Source: Novosphingobium sp. IK01 (GTDB taxonomy: Bacteria; Pseudomonadota; Alphaproteobacteria; Sphingomonadales; Sphingomonadaceae). Taken from it: a stretch of DNA of 64,000 bases. The notes under the pieces were generated by a model. It had not been told where the DNA came from. It saw only the letters and a program-made list of their open reading frames with translations, and did no database searches. Positions 56,828-64,000 of this stretch are shown here, piece by piece. Within the stretch, counting starts at the first letter, position 1. Each line of letters starts with the position of its first letter. Both the position numbers and the translations under genes were made by a program. Location of the stretch: positions 620,001 to 684,000 of the forward strand of contig NZ_BTFW01000001.1 in the NCBI RefSeq assembly GCF_033242265.1, given 5' to 3'.

Positions 56828-57169
56828 TCAGGCGGCGAACATTTCGAACTGGTTCGGGTCGGGGGCTTCCCGGCGCATCGCCACGCGCACGGCGGCCATC
56901 ACGTCTTCCCGGCGCGGCGTGCGCAGTTCGAGGCCCGCCATTTCCGGGTCGGGCACGCACGAGGGGGAAATGCCGTAATCGTAGGACAGCGACGCGCGCC
57001 ATGTATGCCCGCAATGCGGGTTCGAGCAGGCGAACAGCATCGAGCGCAGGGTGATCGAGACTTCTTCACTGGTGCGCCGATGCCCCGGCATTTTGCAGTG
57101 CGGGCAGCGCAAATTGCCATCGCGCGTGGGGGCAAGCGGGATGACAATATCGGACGGCAAACGATTCAT
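56828..57169 (-). CDS. Ogr/Delta-like zinc-finger activator (prophage B)
   Basis: A 113-residue protein. CPHCKMPGHRRTSEEVSITL, RSMLFACSNPHCGHTWRASL and the following YGISPSCVPDP match P2 Ogr and P4 Delta very well, with the Cys residues for one zinc. It should activate the late promoters of prophage B. Unlike in P2, it is the first gene of the early operon. Confidence 0.92.
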   Translation of the reverse strand: MNRLPSDIVIPLAPTRDGNLRCPHCKMPGHRRTSEEVSITLRSMLFACSNPHCGHTWRASLSYDYGISPSCVPDPEMAGLELRTPRREDVMAAVRVAMRREAPDPNQFEMFAA

Positions 57170-57491
57170 GGTAAACCCTCAAGCGGATGAAGATTTAAAT
57201 CCGTGATAATTTTGGGACCAATCTGGCTAATGGCCTGTGCATAGACGGCACTGAAACCGTCGCCGCATTGGTCGGAAACAGGCGCCACTGAATTATTAAG
57301 GCGGAAACCTGAGTCTGATTTCAGTGAGATTAGACTGTGCTGTGCCCATCCGGGCGATTATGCCGTGCCCAAGCCAGTGCCGAATCGGCTTTCGCCAAAC
57401 AGTTGGCGCGTGACGGGAGGATAAGTCGCGTAAAAACATGGCGAAATCTGCATGGCGCTTTTTAATTAATACCACAAGGCGGATTGGAACC
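57170..57491. promoter_or_regulatory. Divergent switch region of prophage B
   Basis: About 320 bp between the leftward early operon and the rightward repressor gene. It must hold both promoters and the operators. I found only weak promoter matches, and short inverted pairs such as CTGAA...TTCAG around 57288-57324. An alternative repressor start at 57438 with GGGAGGA upstream lies inside. Confidence 0.5.
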
Positions 57492-58310
57492 ATGGGAACG
57501 GAAAATGTCATAAAGTTGCAAACGGCTCGCAAGGCCGTGAAGGCGAAGGCACTGGAAATCACTGTCGAGCGGCTGACGCGCATCAAGGCGCGCATGTCCG
57601 ACCTGGGCTTTGGCCAAACCGATCTGGCGAACGGCATCGGGGCGTCGGTCAGCCTGATTAACCAGATGATGAGCCGCAAAATCCGCCGCACGCAGCACTT
57701 CGGGGCCATCGCGCGGGTGCTTCAGGTCAATCTGCCCTGGCTGCTGGCCGAGACAAACGAGCGCATCGATATGCGCGATCTCGACGGAAACCCGATTTCT
57801 GAAGAAATCCTGCCGGAAATGATGGCGTCAGAGGAATTTCGGAAGGCCCGCGTGTCCCTCGTCGTCATCGAGGACGACGACGTCCAGAAGGAACTATCCC
57901 GGCATGACATGGTATGCTTGCGGGAAATCGACCTGGGAGCATCGCAGGGGATCATGTACAACGAGATCCCGGCCAAGGTCCGGCCTCATTTCTTCAGCCG
58001 GGCGATGCTAGCCGCCTATACCCCGACCGACCCGAAGGCGATCATGGTCGTGCAACGGATCGGGGACACGATGCAGCCCACCCTGCTGGACAGCGACCTG
58101 TTGCTGGTCGACACGACCCGGACCACGCTGGACCGCGCCGACAAGATATGGACGATCCTGTATTGCGGGGCGGGCATGATTGCCCGGCTTCGGCCGACCT
58201 CGAAAGGTGTCCGCATCATCTGCGACAACCCCACGATTGCCGACGAGGTGGTCGAGCCCGGCGAATTGCGCATCCTGGGCGAAGTCATCGGGATGTTGCG
58301 CAGGTTCTGA
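57492..58310 (+). CDS. Prophage B repressor, LexA/CI-like but lacking peptidase residues
   Basis: A 272-residue protein. The helix-turn-helix is at about residues 35-65 (LGFGQTDLANGIGASVSLIN, QMMSRKIRRTQHFGAIARVL). The C-terminal S24-type domain has VVQRIGDTMQPTLLDSDLLL and IWTILYCGAGMIARLRPTSK. In active LexA/CI proteins the first motif is GDSM with the Ser nucleophile and the second has a Lys before RL; here Thr and Ala stand there. Self-cleavage is therefore unlikely. A start at 57438 would add 18 residues. Confidence 0.85.
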   Translation: MGTENVIKLQTARKAVKAKALEITVERLTRIKARMSDLGFGQTDLANGIGASVSLINQMMSRKIRRTQHFGAIARVLQVNLPWLLAETNERIDMRDLDGNPISEEILPEMMASEEFRKARVSLVVIEDDDVQKELSRHDMVCLREIDLGASQGIMYNEIPAKVRPHFFSRAMLAAYTPTDPKAIMVVQRIGDTMQPTLLDSDLLLVDTTRTTLDRADKIWTILYCGAGMIARLRPTSKGVRIICDNPTIADEVVEPGELRILGEVIGMLRRF

Positions 58311-58340
58311 CACGTATACACCCATACACGTATGGGTGTA

Positions 58341-59351
58341 TTACACCCCTTCCATTTCGAGCGCGGTGGTAAAGCCGCGCTGCCCATCGAGTTCATGCCG
58401 CACCGAGGTCACCCGCCAGGCGCGCTTGTTGATTTCCGACTTGCACCCTGTGACGGTGACCGAGGTGTTCGCGCCGATCCTGGCATCCCCCAGCGCGAGC
58501 GTGAAGCTCATGGTGGCCGCCGCGCGAGCCAGACGGTTGCGTTCGGAATTGGCCGCCGCGCGGGCGTCGGCCTGGCTGGCATAGACCTTTTTCAGCCTCT
58601 TGCGATGCGTTCCGGGTGTCGACACCGTTTTGCGGGCGGCGCTGTCCTGGTCGTAATATTGCGCCTCTGCGCCGTCCTGGGCGCCATCGCGCGCGGCGCG
58701 GTGATAGTCCACGTGATCGGCCTTGCGCCGTGTCAGCGTGAAGGAAGGAATGGCCTTGCCGCTGGCCGTCGTCCGGGCGTTGACGGGGGCAAAGATCAGT
58801 GTCCCGGCCTTCACGGTTGCAATCGCGTCATAGCGGCGCCCCAGATCGCGCAGAAACTCCATGTCGCTCTTGTGGGCCTGTTCCGCTGCGGTGACGACGA
58901 CCGCGGCCAGATCGGCGTGGCATGAGGCCTTGAGGCCATTGTCCCTGGCAACGAGCGCGACAATGGCGCCGAGCGTCTGGCCGTGATGGCTGCGGTTCTT
59001 CCGCTTGCGGTAGGCACCCGCGAAATCGGCGGATCGGGCCGAAATGGTCACCGTATCCGGCGGCCCGGAAAACCGCACTTCATCAACGACAAAGGAGCCC
59101 TTGTTAACAAGGCCCAGCGTCACGCCCGCGCCCTTTGCCCACCCGAATGCGACCGTCAGGCGGGCGCCTTCGGGCGGCAGCACCATGGCGCCGTCGTCGT
59201 CATGCAAGGTAAGTTCGAGCGTGTCGGCCTTCTCTGCACGGTCTTCGGCAAGGGACAGGCTCAACAGGCGCGGCGCAAGCTTTGCCGTCAGGTCTTTGCC
59301 ATCGAGCATGACCTGCCAGGCCGGGGTGGGCTGCATGATGGTCTGGCTCAT
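58341..59351 (-). CDS. D: Baseplate hub protein gpD (prophage B)
   Basis: A 336-residue protein, same length as gpD of prophage A: TPAWQVMLDGKDLTAKLAPR, LLSLSLAEDRAEKADTLELT and WRVTSVRHELDGQRGFTTAL. It lies 30 bp from the repressor stop, convergent. Its start overlaps the U stop. Confidence 0.95.
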   Translation of the reverse strand: MSQTIMQPTPAWQVMLDGKDLTAKLAPRLLSLSLAEDRAEKADTLELTLHDDDGAMVLPPEGARLTVAFGWAKGAGVTLGLVNKGSFVVDEVRFSGPPDTVTISARSADFAGAYRKRKNRSHHGQTLGAIVALVARDNGLKASCHADLAAVVVTAAEQAHKSDMEFLRDLGRRYDAIATVKAGTLIFAPVNARTTASGKAIPSFTLTRRKADHVDYHRAARDGAQDGAEAQYYDQDSAARKTVSTPGTHRKRLKKVYASQADARAAANSERNRLARAAATMSFTLALGDARIGANTSVTVTGCKSEINKRAWRVTSVRHELDGQRGFTTALEMEGV

Positions 59352-59728
59352 TCGTCGGCCACCCGCATCAGTTCGATCTGGAATTCCACCATGCGGGCAT
59401 AGCCGTCAAAAATCAGGTTGGAATGCCGCTCGTTGAGGGCTTCAATCGTGTAATACCCGAGGATGAAACCGGCCCCGTTGACCAGAGGATAGGCATCCCC
59501 CGCATCGGCCATCTCGGCCAGGGTGTCGAGGCTGGAATAGCTGCCACAGATCTCCGGGACCAGTGTTCCGGGGAGCGAGATCCGGTCATCGCCGGGGCCG
59601 ACGAACTGCGCCGACGCGCGGGCGCCGAGGCGATCCATGCGCGGGTGCCGCCATGAGCGCTGGCGCTCCATGCTGTCGAACAGGACGGTGTCGGTATCGA
59701 ATACGAAGAGGCCGAGAGCGGCAAGCAT
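59348..59728 (-). CDS. U: Tail protein gpU (prophage B)
   Basis: A 126-residue protein with GLFVFDTDTVLFDSMERQRS, AQFVGPGDDRISLPGTLVPE and ILGYYTIEALNERHSNLIFD, the gpU pattern. It is 12 bp after the T stop. Confidence 0.94.
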   Translation of the reverse strand: MLAALGLFVFDTDTVLFDSMERQRSWRHPRMDRLGARASAQFVGPGDDRISLPGTLVPEICGSYSSLDTLAEMADAGDAYPLVNGAGFILGYYTIEALNERHSNLIFDGYARMVEFQIELMRVADE

Positions 59729-59740
59729 CAGCGGTTCCGA

Positions 59741-62227
59741 TCAGAAGTAGCTATCGGTGAATTCGGCGCGGCCATCCTTGCGCTTGGCCCGGCGCAGTTC
59801 GGCCATGACGCGCCGGGTGAGCGCCTGGGCGTCTTCACCGGGCTGCTGGTGGATATGGATTTCGATCTTCGCGGGGCCTCCCGCGTGTGACATGCGCGAA
59901 CGCGCGCCAGCGGCGGGCGCCAGTTGCAGATGGCCAGCGCGCGTGATCGGGGAGCTTGCGCCAACCACAGCGGTTGCCATGCGCTGCATCGAGCGGACAG
60001 GGGCATGGCTGGTGCGCGCAATGCCAATCGCAAAGCCATTGCTGACATGCCCGCCCATTTCCATCATGAGGCGCGACGGACTGCGGATTCCCATATGATC
60101 GCGTAGCGCCTGAACACCGACTTTCCCGACCTGAATAAGCCGTGAGGCAAGGCTCAAAATCGGGATGCCATTAATCAGGCCCTGCACCATCATTGATCCG
60201 ATGCTTTTCAGCCAGGCGGGCAGGGCGCTGAACTTGGCCTTGATCCAGGCAATGCCTTGCGCAAAGGCACCGCGTATCTTGTCCCAGTTGCGATAGATTA
60301 CATAGCCAAGCACGCCGACCACTACGATGATGCCGGTGATGATCGCCACCATGGGATTGGCCATCATCAGCATTCCAGCCCGGAACAGACCCTGGGCAAG
60401 AAGCATCCCGGCACGACCAATCAGACCAAAACCCCAGGCCATGCCTCGTCCAAGAATCATTGTGGCCGAGCGGACCAAGCCAAATGAGCGGACCAGGCCA
60501 CGAGCGAAAACACCAGTCCACCCACGCATGAGACCGAAGGCTTGGGCAAGCCCGCGCCCCAGCAAACCGGCTGCACCACGGACCAGACCAAATGCCCGTG
60601 CGATACGCGGAAATGCCAGGGCGATAGATCCCGCCGCACGGTATTTGCTCCACACGCCCCACAGCTGGGCCACCGGCCCGAGCAGATTGCCAAAGGCCAG
60701 CTTCCCCGCCGATATGGCGAGGTTCATCCCCAGCAGCGAGGTCAGGCCGATGCTGATCCACTTGAACGCGGTCGGGTGGGCATTTGCCGCATCGGTCAGC
60801 GTGCGAAGGGCACCCGTTGCCACATGCAGGCCGCTGGTGAGGCCCTCAAGAAGCCCCCCCTTGGACCCGGCGGTGACCAGAAAATCCTTCCACGCAGCGC
60901 GCAGCTGCCCCTGTTCCCCGAAAAACCCGTTCTTTGTCTGGTTATAGGCCTGATCCAGCCCTTGCGTGCGCTGGTATGCCTCGCGCGAGCGCAAGATGGT
61001 CGGCAGCTGTTTGTCGATCAGATTGAAGAGCTTGCCGCCAGAATTGCCGAACAGCATCATGTTCTCGCGCTGCACGTCCTTCACGCCATTGGCCTGATAG
61101 GAAGGCAGAACGAACTTGCGGTAAAATTCGACCGGATCGCTGGCCATCAGGGCGGCAGCATTGGCGTTCAACGGGTTTTGCCCGTTCTTGAACTGCTTGA
61201 CGCCACCGACCGAATTGAACTCGATCTTCGATTGATCCCACAGCCCGAGCCGGATCGACTCGCGCATGGCCGCCTGGTTCTTGACCATGCCGTTCATGCG
61301 CGAATAGGCCCCCATGAGCCCGACGCCCGCCTGATCGTGCATTTCCGCGATCAGGGGCTCGAAATCGGCGAACATCGCACGCGATGACAGCCGCATCCCG
61401 GACGTGCCGGCTCGCGCGAGGAACGCTTGATAGGCCGCCGGGTCGACCGTCCCGCCCGAGGACTGAAGCGCGCGGAAAAGGCCATCGGTCAGGGCTGAAG
61501 CACGGCGCGGATCTGTGGTTCCGCCTGCCTGCTCGACAAAGCGCAGGAAATACCGCTCCTGCTCTTCGTCCATCGCGTGCCCGCTGGCCTGCAACGTGGC
61601 GGCCATCTTGGCCATGAGCGGGGCCATGGTCTTCGCGCCGCGCAGCTGATCGGCCACGCTATGCTCGCCGCTTTCGCGGAATGCGCCCTGGGCTTCGAGC
61701 AGATAGCGCAGGTTGTCCTTGGCGCTCGATCCGGCGACGTTCATCGCCTTGGAATAGGCCGTCAGATCGGACACCGCCCGGTCGCCCAGGCCGAGTATCC
61801 GCAGCTGGTTGACCATGGCCTGATATTCGCCCGCCTCGCGCGCCATCGCGTAGGCAGGGACCGCCGCCGCCATGCCCCACATGAGGCCCGACTGCCCTTC
61901 CTGCTTGTAGCGGTCGGCCTGGGCGCGGATCGTCGCGGTGCGGCGGTCAATCGCCATAAACCGCTTTTGGCGCTGAAGGGCGCGGGTGGTTTCCTCGATC
62001 CCGGCGCGAAGCTCGCGCTGGGCCATCAGCAACCCGCCCTGCATGCTTCCGCTCGACAGACGCCTTTCCACGTCGACGAGCTGGCCCTCCATATCCTTCA
62101 GCTCTTTGTGCAGGGTTCCGATGACCTTCGTGCCATCGCGCCCCAGCCCAATCATGCCTTTCAGCGCGCCTGACAGGCCGTCAAGCGCGCTGAATTGGAC
62201 CACCAGATTGAGCTTGTTGTCGGCCAC
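59741..62227 (-). CDS. T: Tail tape measure protein gpT (prophage B)
   Basis: An 828-residue protein read from GTG 62227, which overlaps the E' stop by one base. The N-terminal part is helical (LKELKDMEGQLVDVERRLSS). The middle has repeated amphipathic segments starting ARAFGLVRGAAGLLGRGLAQ, and the C-terminal region has MGIRSPSRLMMEMGGHVSNG, equivalent to the HSPSR motif of prophage A. The length is close to that of prophage A gpT, so the tails should have similar length. Confidence 0.95.
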   Translation of the reverse strand: MADNKLNLVVQFSALDGLSGALKGMIGLGRDGTKVIGTLHKELKDMEGQLVDVERRLSSGSMQGGLLMAQRELRAGIEETTRALQRQKRFMAIDRRTATIRAQADRYKQEGQSGLMWGMAAAVPAYAMAREAGEYQAMVNQLRILGLGDRAVSDLTAYSKAMNVAGSSAKDNLRYLLEAQGAFRESGEHSVADQLRGAKTMAPLMAKMAATLQASGHAMDEEQERYFLRFVEQAGGTTDPRRASALTDGLFRALQSSGGTVDPAAYQAFLARAGTSGMRLSSRAMFADFEPLIAEMHDQAGVGLMGAYSRMNGMVKNQAAMRESIRLGLWDQSKIEFNSVGGVKQFKNGQNPLNANAAALMASDPVEFYRKFVLPSYQANGVKDVQRENMMLFGNSGGKLFNLIDKQLPTILRSREAYQRTQGLDQAYNQTKNGFFGEQGQLRAAWKDFLVTAGSKGGLLEGLTSGLHVATGALRTLTDAANAHPTAFKWISIGLTSLLGMNLAISAGKLAFGNLLGPVAQLWGVWSKYRAAGSIALAFPRIARAFGLVRGAAGLLGRGLAQAFGLMRGWTGVFARGLVRSFGLVRSATMILGRGMAWGFGLIGRAGMLLAQGLFRAGMLMMANPMVAIITGIIVVVGVLGYVIYRNWDKIRGAFAQGIAWIKAKFSALPAWLKSIGSMMVQGLINGIPILSLASRLIQVGKVGVQALRDHMGIRSPSRLMMEMGGHVSNGFAIGIARTSHAPVRSMQRMATAVVGASSPITRAGHLQLAPAAGARSRMSHAGGPAKIEIHIHQQPGEDAQALTRRVMAELRRAKRKDGRAEFTDSYF

Positions 62228-62717
62228 TATTCTTGCCCCTGCATAGCGTTCCAGCGCGACACCGCGCGCTCGCGCCAGGCCAACAGTTCATCGAGCGGCA
62301 TGGCTTCGAGTTCCGACAGCGGCCACTGGAACACGGCGGCCACGTCGGCGATCAGGTCTTCGGTGGTCAGCCGCCCATCATCTTCTCGATCTGCGCCCGC
62401 GCCGCCTGGTTCATAAAAAAACCGACGACGGCGCCAGCGATCTCGGCCAGGTCTTCCACGTCGAGTTTTTCAGCTTCATGGACCGACACGACCGGCGACG
62501 AGATGCGGGGCAACAGCGTGATGATCGTGTTCACATCGCCGTTGATCAGATCGGGCACCTTGAGCCCGCGCAGTTCACCGGCATTCGGCTTGCGCAGGGT
62601 GATCTGGTCGATATCGACACCGCCATCGCGCTTGAGCGGGCTGGCCAGCGGGATCATCACCGACTTGGCGGGATCGGGCGCGAAGGCGGCGTTGATTTCG
62701 GTCTTGCGAGAAGTCAT
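62227..62717 (-). CDS. E': gpE+E' fusion by -1 frameshift (prophage B)
   Basis: On the - strand seven T (complement of 62415-62421) form the codons GGT TTT TTT ATG. A -1 slip continues from 62415 without stop to TAG at 62227-62229. The extension ends LIADVAAVFQWPLSELEAMP and LDELLAWRERAV, the E' signature, so the shifted reading is certainly coding. Confidence 0.9.
62367..62717 (-). CDS. E: Tail protein gpE (prophage B)
   Basis: A 116-residue protein with LKRDGGVDIDQITLRKPNAG, ELRGLKVPDLINGDVNTIIT and PRISSPVVSVHEAEKLDVED. The slip run of T lies 18 codons before its stop. Confidence 0.92.
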   Translation of the reverse strand: MTSRKTEINAAFAPDPAKSVMIPLASPLKRDGGVDIDQITLRKPNAGELRGLKVPDLINGDVNTIITLLPRISSPVVSVHEAEKLDVEDLAEIAGAVVGFFMNQAARAQIEKMMGG

Positions 62718-62807
62718 CGGAAAAGCTCCTGAATTTTGCGGGGAGGGTCGCCCCGGCGTGACCGCAATTCACGCCAGGGCGAAGGTCGTCAGAGGTGGGG
62801 AAGGGCG

Positions 62808-63317
62808 TCAGTCAGCCACGGCAGCGCGGATTTCGGCCATGCGGTCGATGCCGAAGACTTCGAAGACACCGGCCATGATATCGATGGTGACCCAGTTCAC
62901 GCCATCGACGTCCATCTGGTAGTAGATGCACGAAATCTTGGCCTTGTGCTGGGTGTCGTCGCCGACCTTGGCGTTGCCCATGTCGATTTCGGTGTACTTG
63001 CCCATCACGGTGATTTCGACGGCGCGGACAGAGCCATAGCCGTCTTCCTGATAGGCGCCCGAGAACCGGGCCGTCACAGCATCATAGGCCGCCGCGCCGA
63101 AGTCCGGCAGGACCGTTTCCAGGAGGCCGCCCATCGTGAAATCCAGCTCGATCTTTTCGAGCCCCATATCGGCCTGAAGCGCGCCGATCATGCCGCCATT
63201 GCGGAACTCGTTCAGCTTCAGGGTGAGTTTCGGCACCGTCACTTCGGAGACGACGCCCTTGTGACCCTGCCCCTGAAGATGCAGGTTCATGTCCTTGAGT
63301 TTTGCGGGAAATGCCAT
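62808..63317 (-). CDS. FII: Tail tube protein gpFII (prophage B)
   Basis: A 169-residue protein with MAFPAKLKDMNLHLQGQGHK, VTVPKLTLKLNEFRNGGMIG and MGLEKIELDFTMGGLLETVL, the gpFII pattern. It is followed by E after 90 bp. Confidence 0.95.
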   Translation of the reverse strand: MAFPAKLKDMNLHLQGQGHKGVVSEVTVPKLTLKLNEFRNGGMIGALQADMGLEKIELDFTMGGLLETVLPDFGAAAYDAVTARFSGAYQEDGYGSVRAVEITVMGKYTEIDMGNAKVGDDTQHKAKISCIYYQMDVDGVNWVTIDIMAGVFEVFGIDRMAEIRAAVAD

Positions 63318-63359
63318 GTCTGGCTCCTAGCGATGCTGTTGAAGGGAACCGTGATCCGG

Positions 63360-64000
63360 TCAGGTGCCCGACGTGGCGCCGGTGCTGCTGATCTGGCTGG
63401 ACAGATCCGCGTAATAGGTGTCGGTGATGGTCTGGTTTTCGGTCAGGCCTTCGAGCGGCGCGCAGGCCGTGAAGTCGTAGTCGAGGGCCAGCTGACCGGC
63501 GGCCAGATCGCTGGACGCATTCTTGTCGGGATCATACCAACAACGCCCGCCGATCAGCTGGTTGTTGACGACCAGCTTGCGCAGCCGGGCGTTGACCGTC
63601 GAGATCATGTCCTTGATCAGGCCCGCCGTGATCGGCTTGTCCATGGCCCAGAAGAGGCCGCGCTGGAATTCGTCCTGAAGAACCTGACTGGTACGCACCG
63701 CGCTTTCGAACAGCCAGGAGGGCTCCGAGGACGTGGTGTGGTTGCCCCAGAAGCGATAGCCGCTGTAGCAGATGATCGTGGTGATATCCGCCGCGTTGAG
63801 CAGCGCCGCGTCGGTGGTGTCGTCATCCATCGACCACGACACGTCGTGACTCATGCCGGTGATGCCGGTGACGACGACATTCGAAATCGTCTTCTGCCAG
63901 CCCTGGGCCTGATCGATATAGGCGCGCTGGGCGAGGGCGCGGGCGATGGTGTCGGTGGGGCCCTTGCTCGTGGCAGGCCAGAACAGCATCAACTCGCGGT
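63360..64000 (-). CDS. FI: Tail sheath protein gpFI (prophage B), C-terminal part
   Basis: The frame is open to the window edge, so the N-terminal part is missing. About 213 residues remain: WSMDDDTTDAALLNAADITT, YSGYRFWGNHTTSSEPSWLF and LEGLTENQTITDTYYADLSS match the end of gpFI. The rest of prophage B continues to the right. Confidence 0.95.
   Translation of the reverse strand, partial: RELMLFWPATSKGPTDTIARALAQRAYIDQAQGWQKTISNVVVTGITGMSHDVSWSMDDDTTDAALLNAADITTIICYSGYRFWGNHTTSSEPSWLFESAVRTSQVLQDEFQRGLFWAMDKPITAGLIKDMISTVNARLRKLVVNNQLIGGRCWYDPDKNASSDLAAGQLALDYDFTACAPLEGLTENQTITDTYYADLSSQISSTGATSGT

Larger units (their letters stand above)
54100..64000. mobile_element. Prophage B, P2-like, partial
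   Basis: In reverse orientation to prophage A it holds an AlpA-like gene, methyltransferase, Ogr-like gene and a divergent repressor, then D, U, T, E/E', FII and part of FI on the - strand. It runs past the right edge of the window. Protein sequences differ clearly from those of prophage A, so it is a different phage and not a duplication. Confidence 0.75.

Noticed and set aside
1..64000. CRISPR array
   Set aside because: No series of short direct repeats with regular unique spacers was seen on reading the window.

Overview
The window looks like high-GC alphaproteobacterial chromosome, most likely a sphingomonad. The clues are a TonB-dependent receptor next to a small catabolic operon, a GapR (DUF2312) homologue, and P2-type prophages of the kind seen in that group. 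No rRNA, convincing tRNA or CRISPR array is visible.

Layout. (1) 1-5531 is host sequence: a creatininase-family enzyme (start outside the window), an RraA-like protein, an Lrp/AsnC regulator, a cystathionine beta-lyase-like PLP enzyme and a TonB-dependent receptor, all on the + strand. (2) About 5.7-14.0 kb is an insertion-sequence graveyard: fragments of two IS3-family elements, a complete IS66 element, a damaged phage lysis segment (SGNH hydrolase, lysozyme tail, spanins) with a 226-bp duplication, an IS5-group element, and an IS427-type element carrying a passenger gene. (3) About 15.0-54.0 kb is prophage A, a P2-like phage: a toxin-antitoxin pair, portal and terminase on the - strand, then on the + strand the head genes, lysis cassette and tail genes R, S, J, I, H, then V, W, FI, FII, E/E', T, U, D. 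These are followed by a repressor, an early operon with primase-helicase, GapR homologue and AlpA-like protein, and an integrase. (4) From about 54.2 kb to the end is prophage B, a second P2-like phage in the opposite orientation: an AlpA-like gene, a DNA methyltransferase and an Ogr-like activator on the - strand, a divergent repressor, then D, U, T, E/E', FII and a partial FI.

Cargo. Prophage A carries non-phage genes at three places. Between S and J there is an HPP membrane protein beside an antitoxin remnant. Between the tail-fibre genes and V there is a Dam-type adenine methylase broken by an IS3 element, a CobT-like von Willebrand A protein, and an 847-residue TIR / P-loop / helical-repeat protein broken by an IS427-type element. 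Between D and the repressor there is an unknown protein and an SMR transporter. The TIR protein has the architecture of bacterial NLR-like antiphage proteins. Both broken genes can be rejoined in frame by removing the IS and one copy of the target duplication, so the insertions look recent.

Regulation. Both prophages have a repressor divergent from an early operon, and both appear to make the gpE-E' tail protein by a -1 frameshift on a run of T. The repressor of prophage B has the S24 fold but lacks the usual catalytic serine and lysine. A structured intergenic region at 54.74-55.03 kb with an internal terminator splits its early operon.
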